DNA of 64,000 nt from Capitella teleta. Lineage: Eukaryota > Annelida > Polychaeta > Capitellidae. The DNA is taken from positions 484,736 to 548,735 of the forward strand of contig KB296703.1 in assembly GCA_000328365.1 (NCBI GenBank). Direction: 5' to 3'. Positions within the stretch are counted from its first letter, which is position 1, and each line of letters opens with the position of its first letter. Positions 41,480 to 52,600 of this stretch are shown here, piece after piece. Under the pieces are notes generated by a model, which was not told the DNA's origin, ran no database searches, and saw only the letters and a list, made by a program, of their open reading frames with translations. Both the position numbers and the translations under genes were made by a program.

Positions 41480-41810
41480 CTGCGGAGCATTACCATAGTC
41501 CAAACGCGAGGTTATAAAAGCGTGCACCGAAAACGATGCTGCATCTTGGCTGATGTAATTGCGAATACGACCGATGTTGCACAAATGAAAGTGAACAGTC
41601 TTGCATATCTGATTCACGTATTGAGCCATTGGTGCGTGTGAGTAACGCCAATATTCTCGACAGCTTCGCTTGCTCCGATCTCTGAGTCTCCAACACAGAA
41701 AAGAGGGAACAAATCACTCTTCATGTGCTTCGAAGTTATCACCAGAAATTCAGCCTTTTCCTCATTCATTTTTAGGCAATGATCAGACATAAAGTCAAAG
41801 TTCCTTTCTC
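41480..41810 (-). mobile_element. LINE 3' coding remnant (CR1/L2-like)
   Basis: On the minus strand, in two frames: CLKMNEEKAEFLVITS (about 41790-41740), then ICKTVHFHLCNIGRIRNYI and HAFITSRLDYGNAP (about 41610-41495). These are the ordered post-RT motifs of CR1/L2-like elements ('LKLNxxKTEFLVI', 'CKSxxFHLRNIxRIRxYL', 'HAFVTSRLDYCN'). The coding ends abruptly in the AAAT microsatellite. It is a different, less decayed copy from that at 29200. Confidence 0.8.
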
Positions 41811-42404
41811 GTCACTTTTTCGTTTTCTTCTTCGGGTGAAGTGCTCCTGCATGGCTTCTACATGCACGCTTCACACAATGTTCCTGACAGTTTGGAAAAT
41901 GTTCACTGGCGTCTCTCTCTGACATTGACCCGCCCATCTTGTTTTCACTGTCTCACTCTTGATTTTTTTTTTTTAACTTCATATTATCCCTGGTTTTGCT
42001 GGCTAATAGTTGTTCTAAATTTTCTCTTCTCATTACATGAATTTTTATCAAAAAATATTGCTTGAATGTTCTTTTAGAGGCTGTTCATCTTCCCCGCCTT
42101 TCATTCTTCATGGTTCTAACTAAGTGTGAAATTATTGGCATTCTTCTCAGGAAGCACATCATCGTAACATCTTCCTACTGATTCGTTGGTGGTGTTCACA
42201 GTTTTTTGTGTGCATAAATTTAGTACATGTAGGTCTGTTCATGGATTTATATATTAGGTGCGAGTACATTTTACGTATTTGCTACATCATTTACGTAGTA
42301 GTCCTGTAAAATTAATATAAGCGTGCATTTATGCAAATTCATATATTACAATGTAAACATTGCATAAGCATACATTTACGCGCATTAACCTTTTACAATT
42401 GCAG

Positions 42405-43122
42405 GACCATTTATAATCTACGGGAACAGTCGCTGCTGAGTGAGCATGAACTGCCTCCTTTGACCCGACCTTTGACCTGTGACCCCGTGAATGGCGGGAG
42501 CATCCACGGCGACAGAGGTCGTGAGCTGAGCTACGTCGTCGACGCATTCACCGACCACAAGTCAAAAGAACACGCCGAGAGCCGTCGCTTCTCCTGCCAC
42601 ACCATCAAGGACTACACGCACTCGCTTCCCCTGCTGAAGCGAGCGCCGGCGTATGGCATTCCCGCCTCCGAAGACAACGTTCGGCCTCCGAAGCTCGCCG
42701 ACGTGGTTCGCTCTATGATGAAGAGCAAATCCGGCGCTCGTCTGCATCCGTCGTCCTTCCGCGGGGATCGATGTCAGCAGACGGACGCCGCGCGCTGTCA
42801 GTTCTGTGAGGTGCTCGGTCCAGTCACCTGTCACTCCTGCATCGAGCTCTCCAACCGAAGAGCCGCACGTGACGCTGAAGTGAGGGTCCTGGACGATGTG
42901 CAGTGCACTACCACGGCCCTGGTGGCTCCCAAGCTAGCTCAGCTGCTGTCTGGCTTCAACGAGGCTCGCTGCTCCAGGCACGCGGATGAAAAGCAGATGT
43001 CGTTGCCCAAGATTACATGCACGCCATCCCCGGATGAGGGTGCCTGTAATCCCAAGTGGGCCAAGGTCAGGTTTGCTCTACAGAAAGCTCTGACGAAAGA
43101 AACCGAGAAGCTGATGGAATGA
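42405..43122 (+). CDS. Terminal exon of an unrecognised gene
   Basis: I do not recognise the product. The exon begins after a good acceptor (TTTTTACAATTGCAG) and ends in TGA at 43120-43122. It encodes 239 residues with strong GC-rich codon bias against an AT-rich background. The frame is phase 2 and joins in frame to the exon ending at 39867. A possible zinc-binding CQFC-x6-CHSC motif lies about two-thirds along, followed by basic and acidic patches; the C-terminus is ALTKETEKLME. No membrane segment. A weak resemblance in layout to SPATA2-type C-terminal cysteine motifs is not enough for a name. It converges on the zinc-finger gene ending at 43904; AATAAA at 43753-43758 may be its poly(A) signal. 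Confidence 0.7.
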
Positions 43123-43903
43123 AAGATCTGCATTCCGATTGGCGAGAGGTTCAATGGACTATTGTGAACGCCGTTCGTAGGATGTGCTTCCATTTGGGTT
43201 CATTAACTAAACATTAGTGCAGGACAATGCTTTCAAATACTGTCATTGGTGTATGCATAATTGGCAATTGCTAGTATGGCGATCAAGGCAATATCATCTG
43301 CATTGGGTGCAATGCATACATTGTACATGCAAACTGGTGCATTGTACATTGTACCAGTAAATGTTGAAACAGGAATAGAAGCACCTTGCTTAATTGAATC
43401 TAGTTGTACCACCTTTATGCTGCTACAACTGCCCATTGGTTCCTTTGCAAGGGATATTTTCTGTGAGTGTAACACGTTACATGGCCAGTTGTTTTCTTTT
43501 TTACTTCTAAATTATTGTTCGTGGTAATGAAGCAGAAGTGCAAAATTAATGTGCATGAATATAATGTATGTCAATGAAATATAAAACTTCTCAAACGTTT
43601 TTATGGATTTTTTCCCTCAACCACAAATGAAGACGATGCAAGTGCAGCAAGTCTTAATTAATTAACATTAAGTAGATTTACCTGCAGTTTAGGCATGACA
43701 GTTGTGATATCCAGTCACTGCCAAAGATAAGATACAAAGTAGTAAAGAATTAAATAAATATAAATGATCTAAATACGGCTTAACAATGAAAACCAAGAAA
43801 AACACAGCTCTGATGGTCATGGATAATCTCAATAGAACAATTGTATAATTCGAAGAAAAACAAACATTTGAGTTTTTTTTTTAAGCCTTGAAAAACAGCG
43901 AGA
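43123..43903. other. Convergent intergenic region
   Basis: The space between two converging genes, holding their 3' UTRs. A TGCATTGTACA-type motif repeats near 43310-43350. Confidence 0.6.
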
Positions 43904-44860
43904 TCATGAAACAGTGTGATCGGACTTGTGAATAGTGACAGTAATGACATTGTCCTCTTCCTTCGCGACATAACTTTTACTGAGCGAAACATTCGCATGC
44001 AGTCTCTGCATGTGCTTGTGAAGGGCATTCTTTGTGTGAAAGCCCGCTCGGCAAACCCTGCAGTTGTATGGATATTCCATAAGATGCACTTCCTTAACGT
44101 GCTGTCGAAGATTAGACTTTTGTGAAAACAGCTTGCCACAGTCTCTACACTGAACTTTCTGCACTTGATTCTTGTGATGGACCAGTTGGGCGTGGCGACG
44201 AAGATTGCACGCAACTCGGAAAGCTTTGCCGCAAATGGAGCAGACGTGCGATGGCTGAGAATGCGATGATGTGATGTGGCTGTTGAGGTAGCGAGGGTTC
44301 GAGAAGCCTTTTTGGCACAGGGAGCATTTGAAGGCATCTTTCGGCTTTGAGGAATGCACCGTTGACATGTGCTCATTAAGCAGTTTCCTTTTATCAAAAT
44401 GAGACGCACACAACGTGCAGAAATGTTTCTGTGCAGATTTCAACAGATTTGCATCTGACATAATTTGCTCTGTTTCCAAGGGTCCGTAAAAATCTTCAGA
44501 TGTTTCCATGGAAACGGATTTTGTATCGCTGGATTCGCTATCAATCAGGGTGTCCACAAACGCAACCGTTTCCTCCGAGTTGAGCCTTGCTTCTTCGTCA
44601 GCGTTGACTTGCCCTTCGATCATCAGGTACTCGGGTCGGTTCTCATCACCTTCCCTGATCGGCAACACAACCACCGTCAGTCGGATCGAGAGATCGCGCA
44701 ACTTCAGCACACTGACATGGTTCACGTAATTCCCTTGCATGTTGGTCGTGATGAATTCAACCTTGACTCCCGGGGATGACAAATGGCACGTCTCGATTAT
44801 ATTTGCAGGTAGAATCAGCTCAACAGCAGCAGGCGAATCGAAATCACTCTTGGCTGACAT
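43904..44860 (-). CDS. C2H2 zinc-finger protein, five fingers
   Basis: A 318-residue protein, likely a nuclear DNA-binding factor. The N-terminal ~145 residues are acidic with no KRAB, BTB or ZAD domain. Five C2H2 fingers follow at about residues 148-169, 179-200, 207-228, 238-259 and 267-288, each with C-x2-C and H-x3-4-H spacing. They include CSICGKAFRVACNLRRH and CRDCGKLFSQKSNLRQH. The short C-terminal tail has VITVTIHKSD. The linkers are longer than the TGEKP type and variable, so this is not a canonical tandem-finger KRAB-type array. The coding region is one exon. An acceptor (TTTCAG, AG at 44885-44886) lies 24 bases before the ATG, indicating a 5' UTR intron. A 209-codon frame on the same DNA is an overlapping shadow. 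Exact orthology unknown. Confidence 0.88.
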   Translation of the reverse strand: MSAKSDFDSPAAVELILPANIIETCHLSSPGVKVEFITTNMQGNYVNHVSVLKLRDLSIRLTVVVLPIREGDENRPEYLMIEGQVNADEEARLNSEETVAFVDTLIDSESSDTKSVSMETSEDFYGPLETEQIMSDANLLKSAQKHFCTLCASHFDKRKLLNEHMSTVHSSKPKDAFKCSLCQKGFSNPRYLNSHITSSHSQPSHVCSICGKAFRVACNLRRHAQLVHHKNQVQKVQCRDCGKLFSQKSNLRQHVKEVHLMEYPYNCRVCRAGFHTKNALHKHMQRLHANVSLSKSYVAKEEDNVITVTIHKSDHTVS

Positions 44861-44886
44861 TCTTACGATTCATGAAGACTTGGGCT

Positions 44887-45549
44887 GAAATCACAAATGA
44901 AATATTCAGTTTAATCAGGAGCATTAACTTGTGGTTTGTAGTGTTGACATCAAATCAATCTTAACTAGTGATGGGCGAATATTGAATTTGTACGAATATC
45001 CAAAGCCAAAGCTTCGGCTTCATTGAAGCCGAATACGAAACCAAATATATACCCACTCCATTGCAGTAATATCTTTGATCGTTATATAAGTTAATACCCA
45101 AGTTTAAATCATGCCGACCTTCATTTCCTGAGATAGGGAAAACAAAAATTGAAAATCCGAGAGCGAAAAAATAATTTCTCCCTGGATCACGATTGCTTAA
45201 AGATGGCAGTGGCAGGAAACAGCTGCACTAAGACTCCACCAAGCGGTGACCCAACTGTAAATACATCCATTCACTGTTTACTCTTTTCTTAGCTTTTTTT
45301 ACCACAATAAATATTAATGCTTATGTCTGACTATACATAATATGGTAGATCTATTCCGTTGCCATAATCTGTGTGGATGATGAGTGCATTTCTATCAAAA
45401 CAGCAGCAGGATCATACCATCACATTTCAAGACTCTAATTATCAATATAGAGACTTGGAACAAGATTATACCTGGTAGTGATCCTGATTCCTGAATCCTG
45501 ATTTGACTTGAAAGTAGTAGGTAATCGCCTGGTAACTGGGGTGTGTTTA
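44887..45549. other. Non-coding, possible transposon end at 44967
   Basis: TAGTGATGGGCGAATATTG at about 44967 looks like a hAT-type terminus, but no matching right end was found. No gene seen apart from upstream UTR or intron of the zinc-finger gene. Confidence 0.4.
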
Positions 45550-45795
45550 TCTTCTCGGACCAAACTCTTGTTCAGGTTACTGGTTAGGACCAAGTCTCGG
45601 TCACGGATGATGAGCGAGAGAGATGAGACGAGATCTCGCTAGTCTCACAGTGGAGTTTGTATGCTACAGCATTGTTGTCAAGATAAACATAACCAAGTCT
45701 CATGTGATTTGAGAGGAACCAGAGTCCGGTTACGTGACTACAGCGGGATTCGGTGCTAACCAGTAACCTGAACCAGAGTGCGGTTCGAGAAGAAA
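45550..45795. repeat. Fold-back repeat with ~43-bp inverted arms
   Basis: TTCAGGTTACTGGTTAG in the left arm (about 45550-45594) is matched by CTAACCAGTAACCTGAA in the right arm (about 45751-45795). The similarity extends to ~43 bases with a few mismatches. The loop holds ~155 bases. Nearby direct copies of CCTGATTTGAC flank it (about 45497 and 45818), suggesting a degenerate fold-back element. Confidence 0.65.
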
Positions 45796-46312
45796 ACATG
45801 GCCCAGATTACTGGTTCCTGATTTGACCTGAACCTCAGTGTCAGTGTCAGAGTGTATGAATCGTCACTTATCGTGAGTATCTAAAACTAAAAGTGCAATG
45901 TATGATGCTTATGCAGGATTATCATTATGTCTATTTTCAAGCCTAGTATGATAAATTTTAAACAATATTTCGAGAAATCTATTTTTGAGGCAATAATTTT
46001 AAGGCTGTGGTTATTCGTACACTACCGTACGAATGGTTTTCAGCGCTATTCGTACGTTATTCTCGGATATGAGACGATCTCACGAGAGGTTGATTCGAGA
46101 ACGAGAGTTATTCGATTTGAAAGAGAAAGACCTCCAACTCATTACTCTATTACTTCACATAATGACATTGTGAGTAATTATTGAATGTTACACACTTGAC
46201 TAACTAATTATAATTACTCATTTTCAGCTGATTGGCTAACAACAGCGTTCAACATTCTCTGGTTGAGGTGTTTTCTAGCTGACACACTACATACTACCTA
46301 CCGACTACCGGT
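45796..46312. other. Non-coding with CGTACGAAT palindromes
   Basis: Between about 46013 and 46060, TTATTCGTAC, CCGTACGAAT and TATTCGTACG form a short inverted cluster. No gene seen. Confidence 0.45.
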
Positions 46313-46386
46313 AGTCACCCAAGGGAATCAAACCCCTTACCCTTAGATTGAAAGTCCAACGCTCTGCCACTGAGCCAAACAGGTAA
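46313..46386 (-). pseudogene. tRNA-like sequence, Glu(TTC)-type anticodon loop
   Basis: The minus strand reads TTTGGCTCAGTGGCAGAGCG, a D-arm with paired GCTC/GAGC. A 5-bp anticodon stem (TTGGA/TCTAA) then encloses CTTTCAA, giving anticodon TTC. A T-arm follows (AGGGG-TTTGATT-CCCTT), with T in place of the invariant C of TTCGA. The acceptor arms do not pair, so it is a tRNA pseudogene or a SINE head, not a working tRNA. Confidence 0.6.
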
Positions 46387-47563
46387 CTCTTATTAGCTTT
46401 GTATATAGCTACTGTAAATGGAGTCACTTTGTTCTAATAAGCATCCATGTCCATTTTTATATATAAAAAATTAGATAAATCTGGTGGCCAGAGCGATAAC
46501 GGCTCACGTTTGAGCCATAGCCTGGTCTCCCGGCAAATTACATTATAATTTATATTAATTGTGTACATATTTCATGTCAATAGCCAAATAAATGTCTCTC
46601 TATCTTGAATAATATTATGACTTGATTGTTTGAAGTGATCACCCTCTCAACAAATGTGACCCACCAACATTTATGTATTAATTACTATACATACCGTGGT
46701 ATAATAAAAACAATTTATGTCGTGAAAAACATGTTTTGTGATGAAAAATTATCCGCATTCCCATACTAATGATTTTGAGCCAAAGCCTTTTCTTTGAGGA
46801 AACTCAGGAAAGTTCACAAACAGCAGATTTTGTTTTCTTGAATGAGAAATTCTGCACATTAAATTTTCGATCACATCCTCACAGTGGCTCTGTTCTTGTC
46901 AGTTCAACAATTATAGAAATCAAAGCATCGTACGTTGCACACAAATGCTGTGTTTTAGCTGGATGATGAAGAGGAAGTTGATTAAATGCTGATGCCAAGT
47001 AATTTCCAAAATTATTTTAGAAACGTCATGTGGTTCATTCATTTCTAGATCTTGACTGGATTTTTTCAATGCTTGAGATTATATATCGATGCATATTTTG
47101 ATATTGCATAATACTGTACATTGTATTTTTCTAATCATGTTTTTTGTTGTTGATTCCAGGTGGATGTTTCCATTGGAATCGAAGATGAAAATATCTTGTG
47201 AATACTCTGTGACTTGAAGTTGAAATACATTCACTATATCGTATACAGACCTCGCCCGAGAATCTGTGCTATCCATGGAGTACATTCGAACAGACAAAAA
47301 AAAGACATTGATCAGCTCTAAGGGAGCATACCGTTAAATTTCATGCGGATTCACAGGGAGCATTTCGTACTTATTATATTATTCTCATTTCAATTCCCGC
47401 TCAGATAATATACTGTATACGTGCATGGCGCATCGTATTAATTCTGACATACCTGGAATTAAATTAAACAAATTTCATAATGGTGTTTACCTTTATATTA
47501 GTTGATTAACATTGATATGGAATAATAAATACTATAGGGGCCCGCTTTGGCATCCGAATAGTG
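46387..47563. other. Non-coding
   Basis: No gene. A 26-base sequence at 47244-47269 recurs, inverted, at 62064-62089. Confidence 0.5.
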
Positions 47564-48264
47564 TTAAAGGGAGGGAGAACTGGTTAAAAATGGACTTTGA
47601 GTCGTTATTTGATGCACCAAAAATGATTCCTATGCCTGGCCCACACAAGAAATATCATCGCTAACGATTTCGCGGGAGATATATTGCTAATTAGGCGTGA
47701 CGTCAGAGGCTTTCATGAAACACCGAGTTCCCCATCTTTTACAATGGGCCTCGTCATATCAGCGTGTCCTGTGACTAAATCCCAGGATATTTTTTTTATT
47801 TTCTTTTTGGAAATAGATAGAATAATCATTTTGCCACCAGTCAGGTGCGAAAAAAAATGTTTTTCGCTATTTTTCTTATTTTAACAAGCGATTTTCTAGG
47901 ACACCTACCATGTTTCTCATCCTGAAACAGTAAAAAGGTCAGCCAGAGTGCACCACGCATGCGCTTTTGTTTCGTAAACAACAAAGATGTCCTTTTATGG
48001 CAAAGATGATCTGCTCTGATTGGCTGAAATCGATAGCTTTACGAGGGCAACGGGACCAATCACGGCAAGCCTTCAGCTGACGTTTGCCTCCTATACTTTG
48101 CAATGGAAGCCATTCTCCCATAGGCACAATGCTAACCCCGATATTCGGAATGCACTATTTCCTTACGCTCGCATCCAGGCATGGTGTTCTTGGTACGGAA
48201 TGCTATCAATTGGTGCTATGAATCAATAGAACATCACTTAAAATTCAGTTCCCCATCCCTTTAA
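47564..48264 (-). mobile_element. TTAA-flanked MITE, copy C
   Basis: Inverted copy of the 1674 family. TTAA lies at 47564-47567 and 48261-48264. Left end AAAGGGAGGGAGAACT, right end AGTTCCCCATCCCT. The CRE (GTGACGTCAG) and the CCAAT box are kept. It belongs to the subfamily of the 13060 copy. Confidence 0.88.
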
Positions 48265-48465
48265 TTTGTGTGAACTGTAGAGAGTACGCAGCATATACTG
48301 CATACTGTAAAACAGGAAATTTTCACGCCGCATGGAATTTTCAATATATTCGCGGACACGATCGATCGCGAAAATTAGAAGCCTGCAAAATCCTTCTGAG
48401 TGATCTTATGCCATATGACTTGCTTGTGAGATCTTATTTGTTGCTCTTGTAAAAATTGGCTTGTT

Positions 48466-48902
48466 CCCTTTGGTTATTTTGCTTAAATACCTGGTTTTCT
48501 TTGCTGGCTTTATTTGTTTGATTTGCTCGCTCACTTGCTTAATTGATTCACTTTCATCTGCTTTATTTATTTACTTTATTTGTTTGTTTGAGTTGTGTGC
48601 TTGATTAGCATTCTTGCTTACTTATTTCCTTTGTTTAGATTACTTGCCTTATTGCAGTGCTTAAATTCTTTGCTTTTCTTATTTTGCATACATACCTGGC
48701 CCTGATTGCCGTGCTTGCTTGTATTGCTCCATTTGTTTGCTTGTTGAATTGCTTGCTTGCTTTGTTTATTTGCGTGCTTTGGAGTTTGTTTTTTTGTTTT
48801 TGTTTTTTTACTTTTACTCGTTTACTTGATTTCCTTGCTTGATCTGTTTGCTCCCATTGCCTTCTTGCTTACATACTTTGCTAGATTTTTTTAGAATGAT
48901 TG
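48466..48902. repeat. Low-complexity TTGCTTG/TTTATTTG tract, left part
   Basis: A T-rich imperfect repeat built from TTGCTTG, CTTTATTTG and TTACTT words. It resumes at 49275-49462 and again at 56600-56755. The interruptions are a SINE and a P-superfamily transposon, so the three parts were once one tract of roughly 0.8 kb. Confidence 0.75.
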
Positions 48903-48911
48903 CCTAGTTGC

Positions 48912-49265
48912 GAGTGAGTGATGAGAGAGTGAGTGATGGGGTTTTACGGCTCCACCCAATCTGATTGGATGATACAGGCGCCAGAACAGAAGGCCCAGGA
49001 CCGGGGTTTCCCCCTACTCTTATCGATAAATCCCAAGGGTTCTTAATCCTGAATACCACCATAAACAGTAGTACACAGCGCCCGGCCTTGTTACGCAGTT
49101 GGGCAGCACTGCAGGGTCACCAAAGAATTACAATTATAACGAAACACAATTATAATTCACAATCATAACACCCATGGCCTGATCGGGTCTCGAACCCGGG
49201 ACCTCAACCCCCACGGTCGGCATTGGATTGTAGTCAGCGGTTTAACCCACTGAGCTATCCGGTGT
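48912..49265 (-). mobile_element. tRNA-derived SINE inside the simple tract
   Basis: Full-length minus-strand copy of the SINE at 13889. The order is a GTGAGTGATG tail, GGTTTTACGGCTCCACCC, ATCGATAAATCCCAAGGG, then GGTCTCGAACCC (B box) and CCACTGAGCTATCCGG (A box). The flanks CCTAGTTGC (48903-48911) and CCTTGTTGC (49266-49274) match at 8 of 9 bases and are the likely target duplication. Confidence 0.9.
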
Positions 49266-49274
49266 CCTTGTTGC

Positions 49275-49462
49275 CATCTTGCAGTTCTTGATTTTGCTAT
49301 GTTTTCTTACTTACCTGGCAATGTTTTGCTTGCTTGCTTGCTTTGCAGAACGTGTTCGCCTTGCTTGTTTTAGTTGCTTTAAACGCTTTTTTTGCTTTAT
49401 TTAATTACTTGGATGTTTACTTGCCTTGCCTTACTTGCTTATTATTTTTACTTTCTTTGCTT
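49275..49462. repeat. Low-complexity tract, middle part
   Basis: Continues the TTGCTTG tract between the SINE and the left end of the P-type transposon. Confidence 0.7.
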
Positions 49463-50139
49463 GATGTATGCATAGACATCATAAGGATAGACGTCGCGTG
49501 CAGCCACTCGCAGCATGCAGAAGCGGCGCCATCTTGGATCGAGAAGAGGCCGAGCTGCAGAGCGCAGCTCTTTAAAAGCGTGCTTTCATCGATATACTTA
49601 AAAAGTAATAAAAAACGCGATGCAAAGTAACACACTCAACAAATTGGTCAACAAGAACAATTTCAAACATTTTAACCAAATAATATCCTGCACTAATCGT
49701 GACAAATACTTAAGAAACGTCTACATGGCAGACCTATATATGATGATGAGGGCTTTAAATCAGTGACGTGTACCCAAGTCGATTGGTGAAGTCTATCAAG
49801 TCTCAAAATTCAACTCAATATCCAGTGAATACCATTATTAATTATAAAATTATGCAAGTACTCAATTACTCATGCACAGGTACCCAAGGCCACAGGCTGT
49901 GTATCATCGTTATGCATCTCATCTTTGATCCGTTTTCTTTATTAGTTTACTAGTATAAAAGGAATCCTGGATTGCATGCCCTTATCAGCAACCAAAGGGA
50001 GAAGTTGAAGTCTTAAAAAGTTAATGAAAATATTGAAATAAGTAGAGAAGATTGAAGGTGAATATAGGTGCATGGAAAATGAAAATTTGTTTGTCCATTC
50101 AACATCTGGAATGGACACTATTAAATGCAAAATGCATGT

Positions 50140-51697
50140 TTAACACATTCACCGCCAAACACGGAGATTTCCGTGTTTGCGTGCCCAACGCTTCTCCGCC
50201 AAACATGGAGATTTCCGTGTTTTGCACTTTTTGCTATATACGAGTACTATAACCTCTTGCGCATCATCTCTGAAAATGTCAAAGAGTTTGACCGTGTGCA
50301 TCTATGATTATATCGTGATTTTACGGATATATGTTCCTAAACCAATCATTAATCCTTGTACTTCTGAAGTTTATATAGCAGTTACCGATTGATTTGTGGT
50401 AGACCGCTGCCGAAAGCATGCAGCAAAGCGATCACGACTCGGGGTGAAGCAGTGAAGCGATTAGTTTTCACAGCAATTGGGCAATGCGGGTGTTCAGCTT
50501 GAATACAAGTGTACTGGTAAATGTATAATTATGTGATGAGTTATTGAAAAACAAATAAGATGTATATGTATGATGTATATCCCTCGTATACATGTATATA
50601 GAAAAAAAAAGGCAGATACACATTTCATCACAAGCATCGCTTCCGCAACATATGGATTTCTTGCACATATTTATACATGTGCATACATGTCTAGCAATGA
50701 AAGACCATGCATATTTATTGAGTTTCCAACTACGATCTACATAGTAGTGAGTGAGTCGCTAAAATGTAACAGAGTATACATCGTTGAAGCGTGGCGCCGT
50801 ACGTGGCACGTGTATACGCATGGCGTGCTATCTTTGTTCCGTGTTCATTATGATATTCTCATTCTCAAACGAATTTTTTGATGTAGAATGGATCTAAATG
50901 CAATAAACCACACGTAATCGTGAAGCGGAAACAATTCCTAATCTTTATTTTGTCATTGTTGACTATATACATGTACAGAGGTGTAGCATCATTCTCTTTG
51001 CACTTTGCAAGAGAATACAGGTGTACGTACCATGATTTTCCTTTCAAATACAATTATAGTAATACACGTGTGCCTCCGTCTTTGGTTTAGGCACACTGAT
51101 CAATAAAAAATTATCAAGTTATTCCAACTAACTATTCCTAATTCGGCATAATTTTATACCACACATCAAAGCACTGTTTTCAAGGCATCTCTCTAACAAC
51201 AGTGCGGGTTTGTGATGCAAAAAGGACTTGAGAAAACGAGCTTATTAGCGACTGAAAGCCAAGTTAGCGCCGACTCAAACTCTCGACTTTATAACTGTCA
51301 TTTTTATCCTTTGATCTGCTAATTACCGGGGTCGTTATCGTGCGGTAATAGTTATGCCTACACAACGTAACCTCTATAATCACAATGCGTGTTATGCTAG
51401 TCATACTGGTAGCTGAGACAAAACTGCGATTTTCTCAGCTTTTTGCTTGCGAAGGTGTGGTTTTCACCAAAGTGTGTGTTGTTCAGAGCTGTATTTCAGT
51501 ACATGTAATTGCATGTATGATGTTAAATCTTATATGGTTAGATTCACAAAAGAACGATCTATCCTACTATGTTAAATATGTAGAAATGCGTGCGTTCATA
51601 TAGAAATTACAGAGCGGTAAAGTCAAAGCTTTTTGAGTAAAATACGTGGCGGTATAGGGGTATCATCCCAAAAATGCCTTGGCGGTGAATGTGTTAA
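50140..51697. mobile_element. piggyBac-like non-autonomous element
   Basis: TTAACACATTCACCGCCAA opens the element at 50140 and its exact reverse complement closes it at 51697: a 15-base terminal repeat plus a TTAA duplication. Termini starting CAC or CCC next to TTAA are typical of piggyBac. Near the left end a subterminal motif CCGCCAAACAYGGAGATTTCC occurs twice in tandem (about 50152 and 50197). No transposase frame was seen in its 1.56 kb. It lies within the P-type element, and its right TTAA is also the left boundary of the MITE at 51694. Confidence 0.82.
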
Positions 51698-52405
51698 AGG
51701 GAGGGAGAACTGGTTAAAAATGGACTTTGAGTCGTTATTTGATGCACCATAAATGATTCCTATGCCTGGCCCACACAAGGAATATCATCGCTAACGATTT
51801 CGCGGGCGATATATTGCTAACTAGGCGTGACGTCAGCAGCTGTGATGAAACACCGAGTTCCCCATCTGTTACAATGGGCCTCGTCATATCAGCGTGTCCT
51901 GCGACTAAACCCCTGGATATTTTTTTATTTTCTTTTCGGAAATAGATAGAATAATCATTTTGCCACCAGTCAGGCGCGAAAAAAAAATATTTTTCGCTAT
52001 TTTTCTTATTTTAACAAGCGATTTTCTAGGACACCTACCATGTTTCTCATCCTGAAACAGTAAAAAGGTCAGCCAGAGTGCACCACGCATGCGCTTTCGT
52101 TTCGTAAACAACAAAGATGTCCTTTTATGGCGAACATGCTCTGCTCTGATTGGCTGAAATCGATAGCTTCACGAGGGGAACGGAACCAATCAGCCATCAG
52201 CCAAACCAAGCCATCAGCTGACGTTTGCCTCCTATACTTCGCAATGGAAGCCATTCTCCCATAGGCGCAATGCTAACCCCGATATTCGGAATGCATTATT
52301 TCCTTACGCTTGCATCCAGGCATGGTGTTTTTGGCAAGGAATGCTATCAATTGGTGCTATGAGTCAATAGAACATCACTTAAAATTTAGTTCCCCATCCC
52401 TTTAA
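51694..52405 (-). mobile_element. TTAA-flanked MITE, copy D
   Basis: Inverted copy of the 1674 family, same subfamily as that copy. Its left TTAA (51694-51697) is exactly the right target duplication of the piggyBac-like element, so it inserted there later; its right TTAA is 52402-52405. The CRE (GTGACGTCAG) is intact. Confidence 0.88.
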
Positions 52406-52414
52406 CAGTCACTC

Positions 52415-52464
52415 NNNNNNNNNNNNNNNNNNNNNNNNNNNNNNNNNNNNNNNNNNNNNNNNNN
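52415..52464. other. Assembly gap, 50 N
   Basis: Exactly 50 N, a placeholder length. The sequence right of it is the 3' part of the P-type element. Confidence 0.99.
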
Positions 52465-52600
52465 CAAACATTCCATTAGTTCCAGAGTTGGACAAATATG
52501 TTAACAGTGAACAATACAATAGACACCGCCAACTAAACAAGACAGGAGAAAAATATTTGTACACAATGAATGCAACAAAGGAAGGCATAGGATAAAATAT

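Noticed and set aside
42405-43122. Naming the terminal exon as SPATA2
   Set aside because: Only the general spacing of a cysteine motif is suggestive; no PUB domain or diagnostic block was seen.
43780-44409. A 209-codon open frame overlapping the zinc-finger gene
   Set aside because: Same strand, different frame; it is a shadow of the C2H2 coding sequence and has no motif of its own.
44967-46080. Possible complete hAT element starting TAGTGATGGGCGAATA
   Set aside because: No matching inverted end or 8-bp duplication was found to the right.
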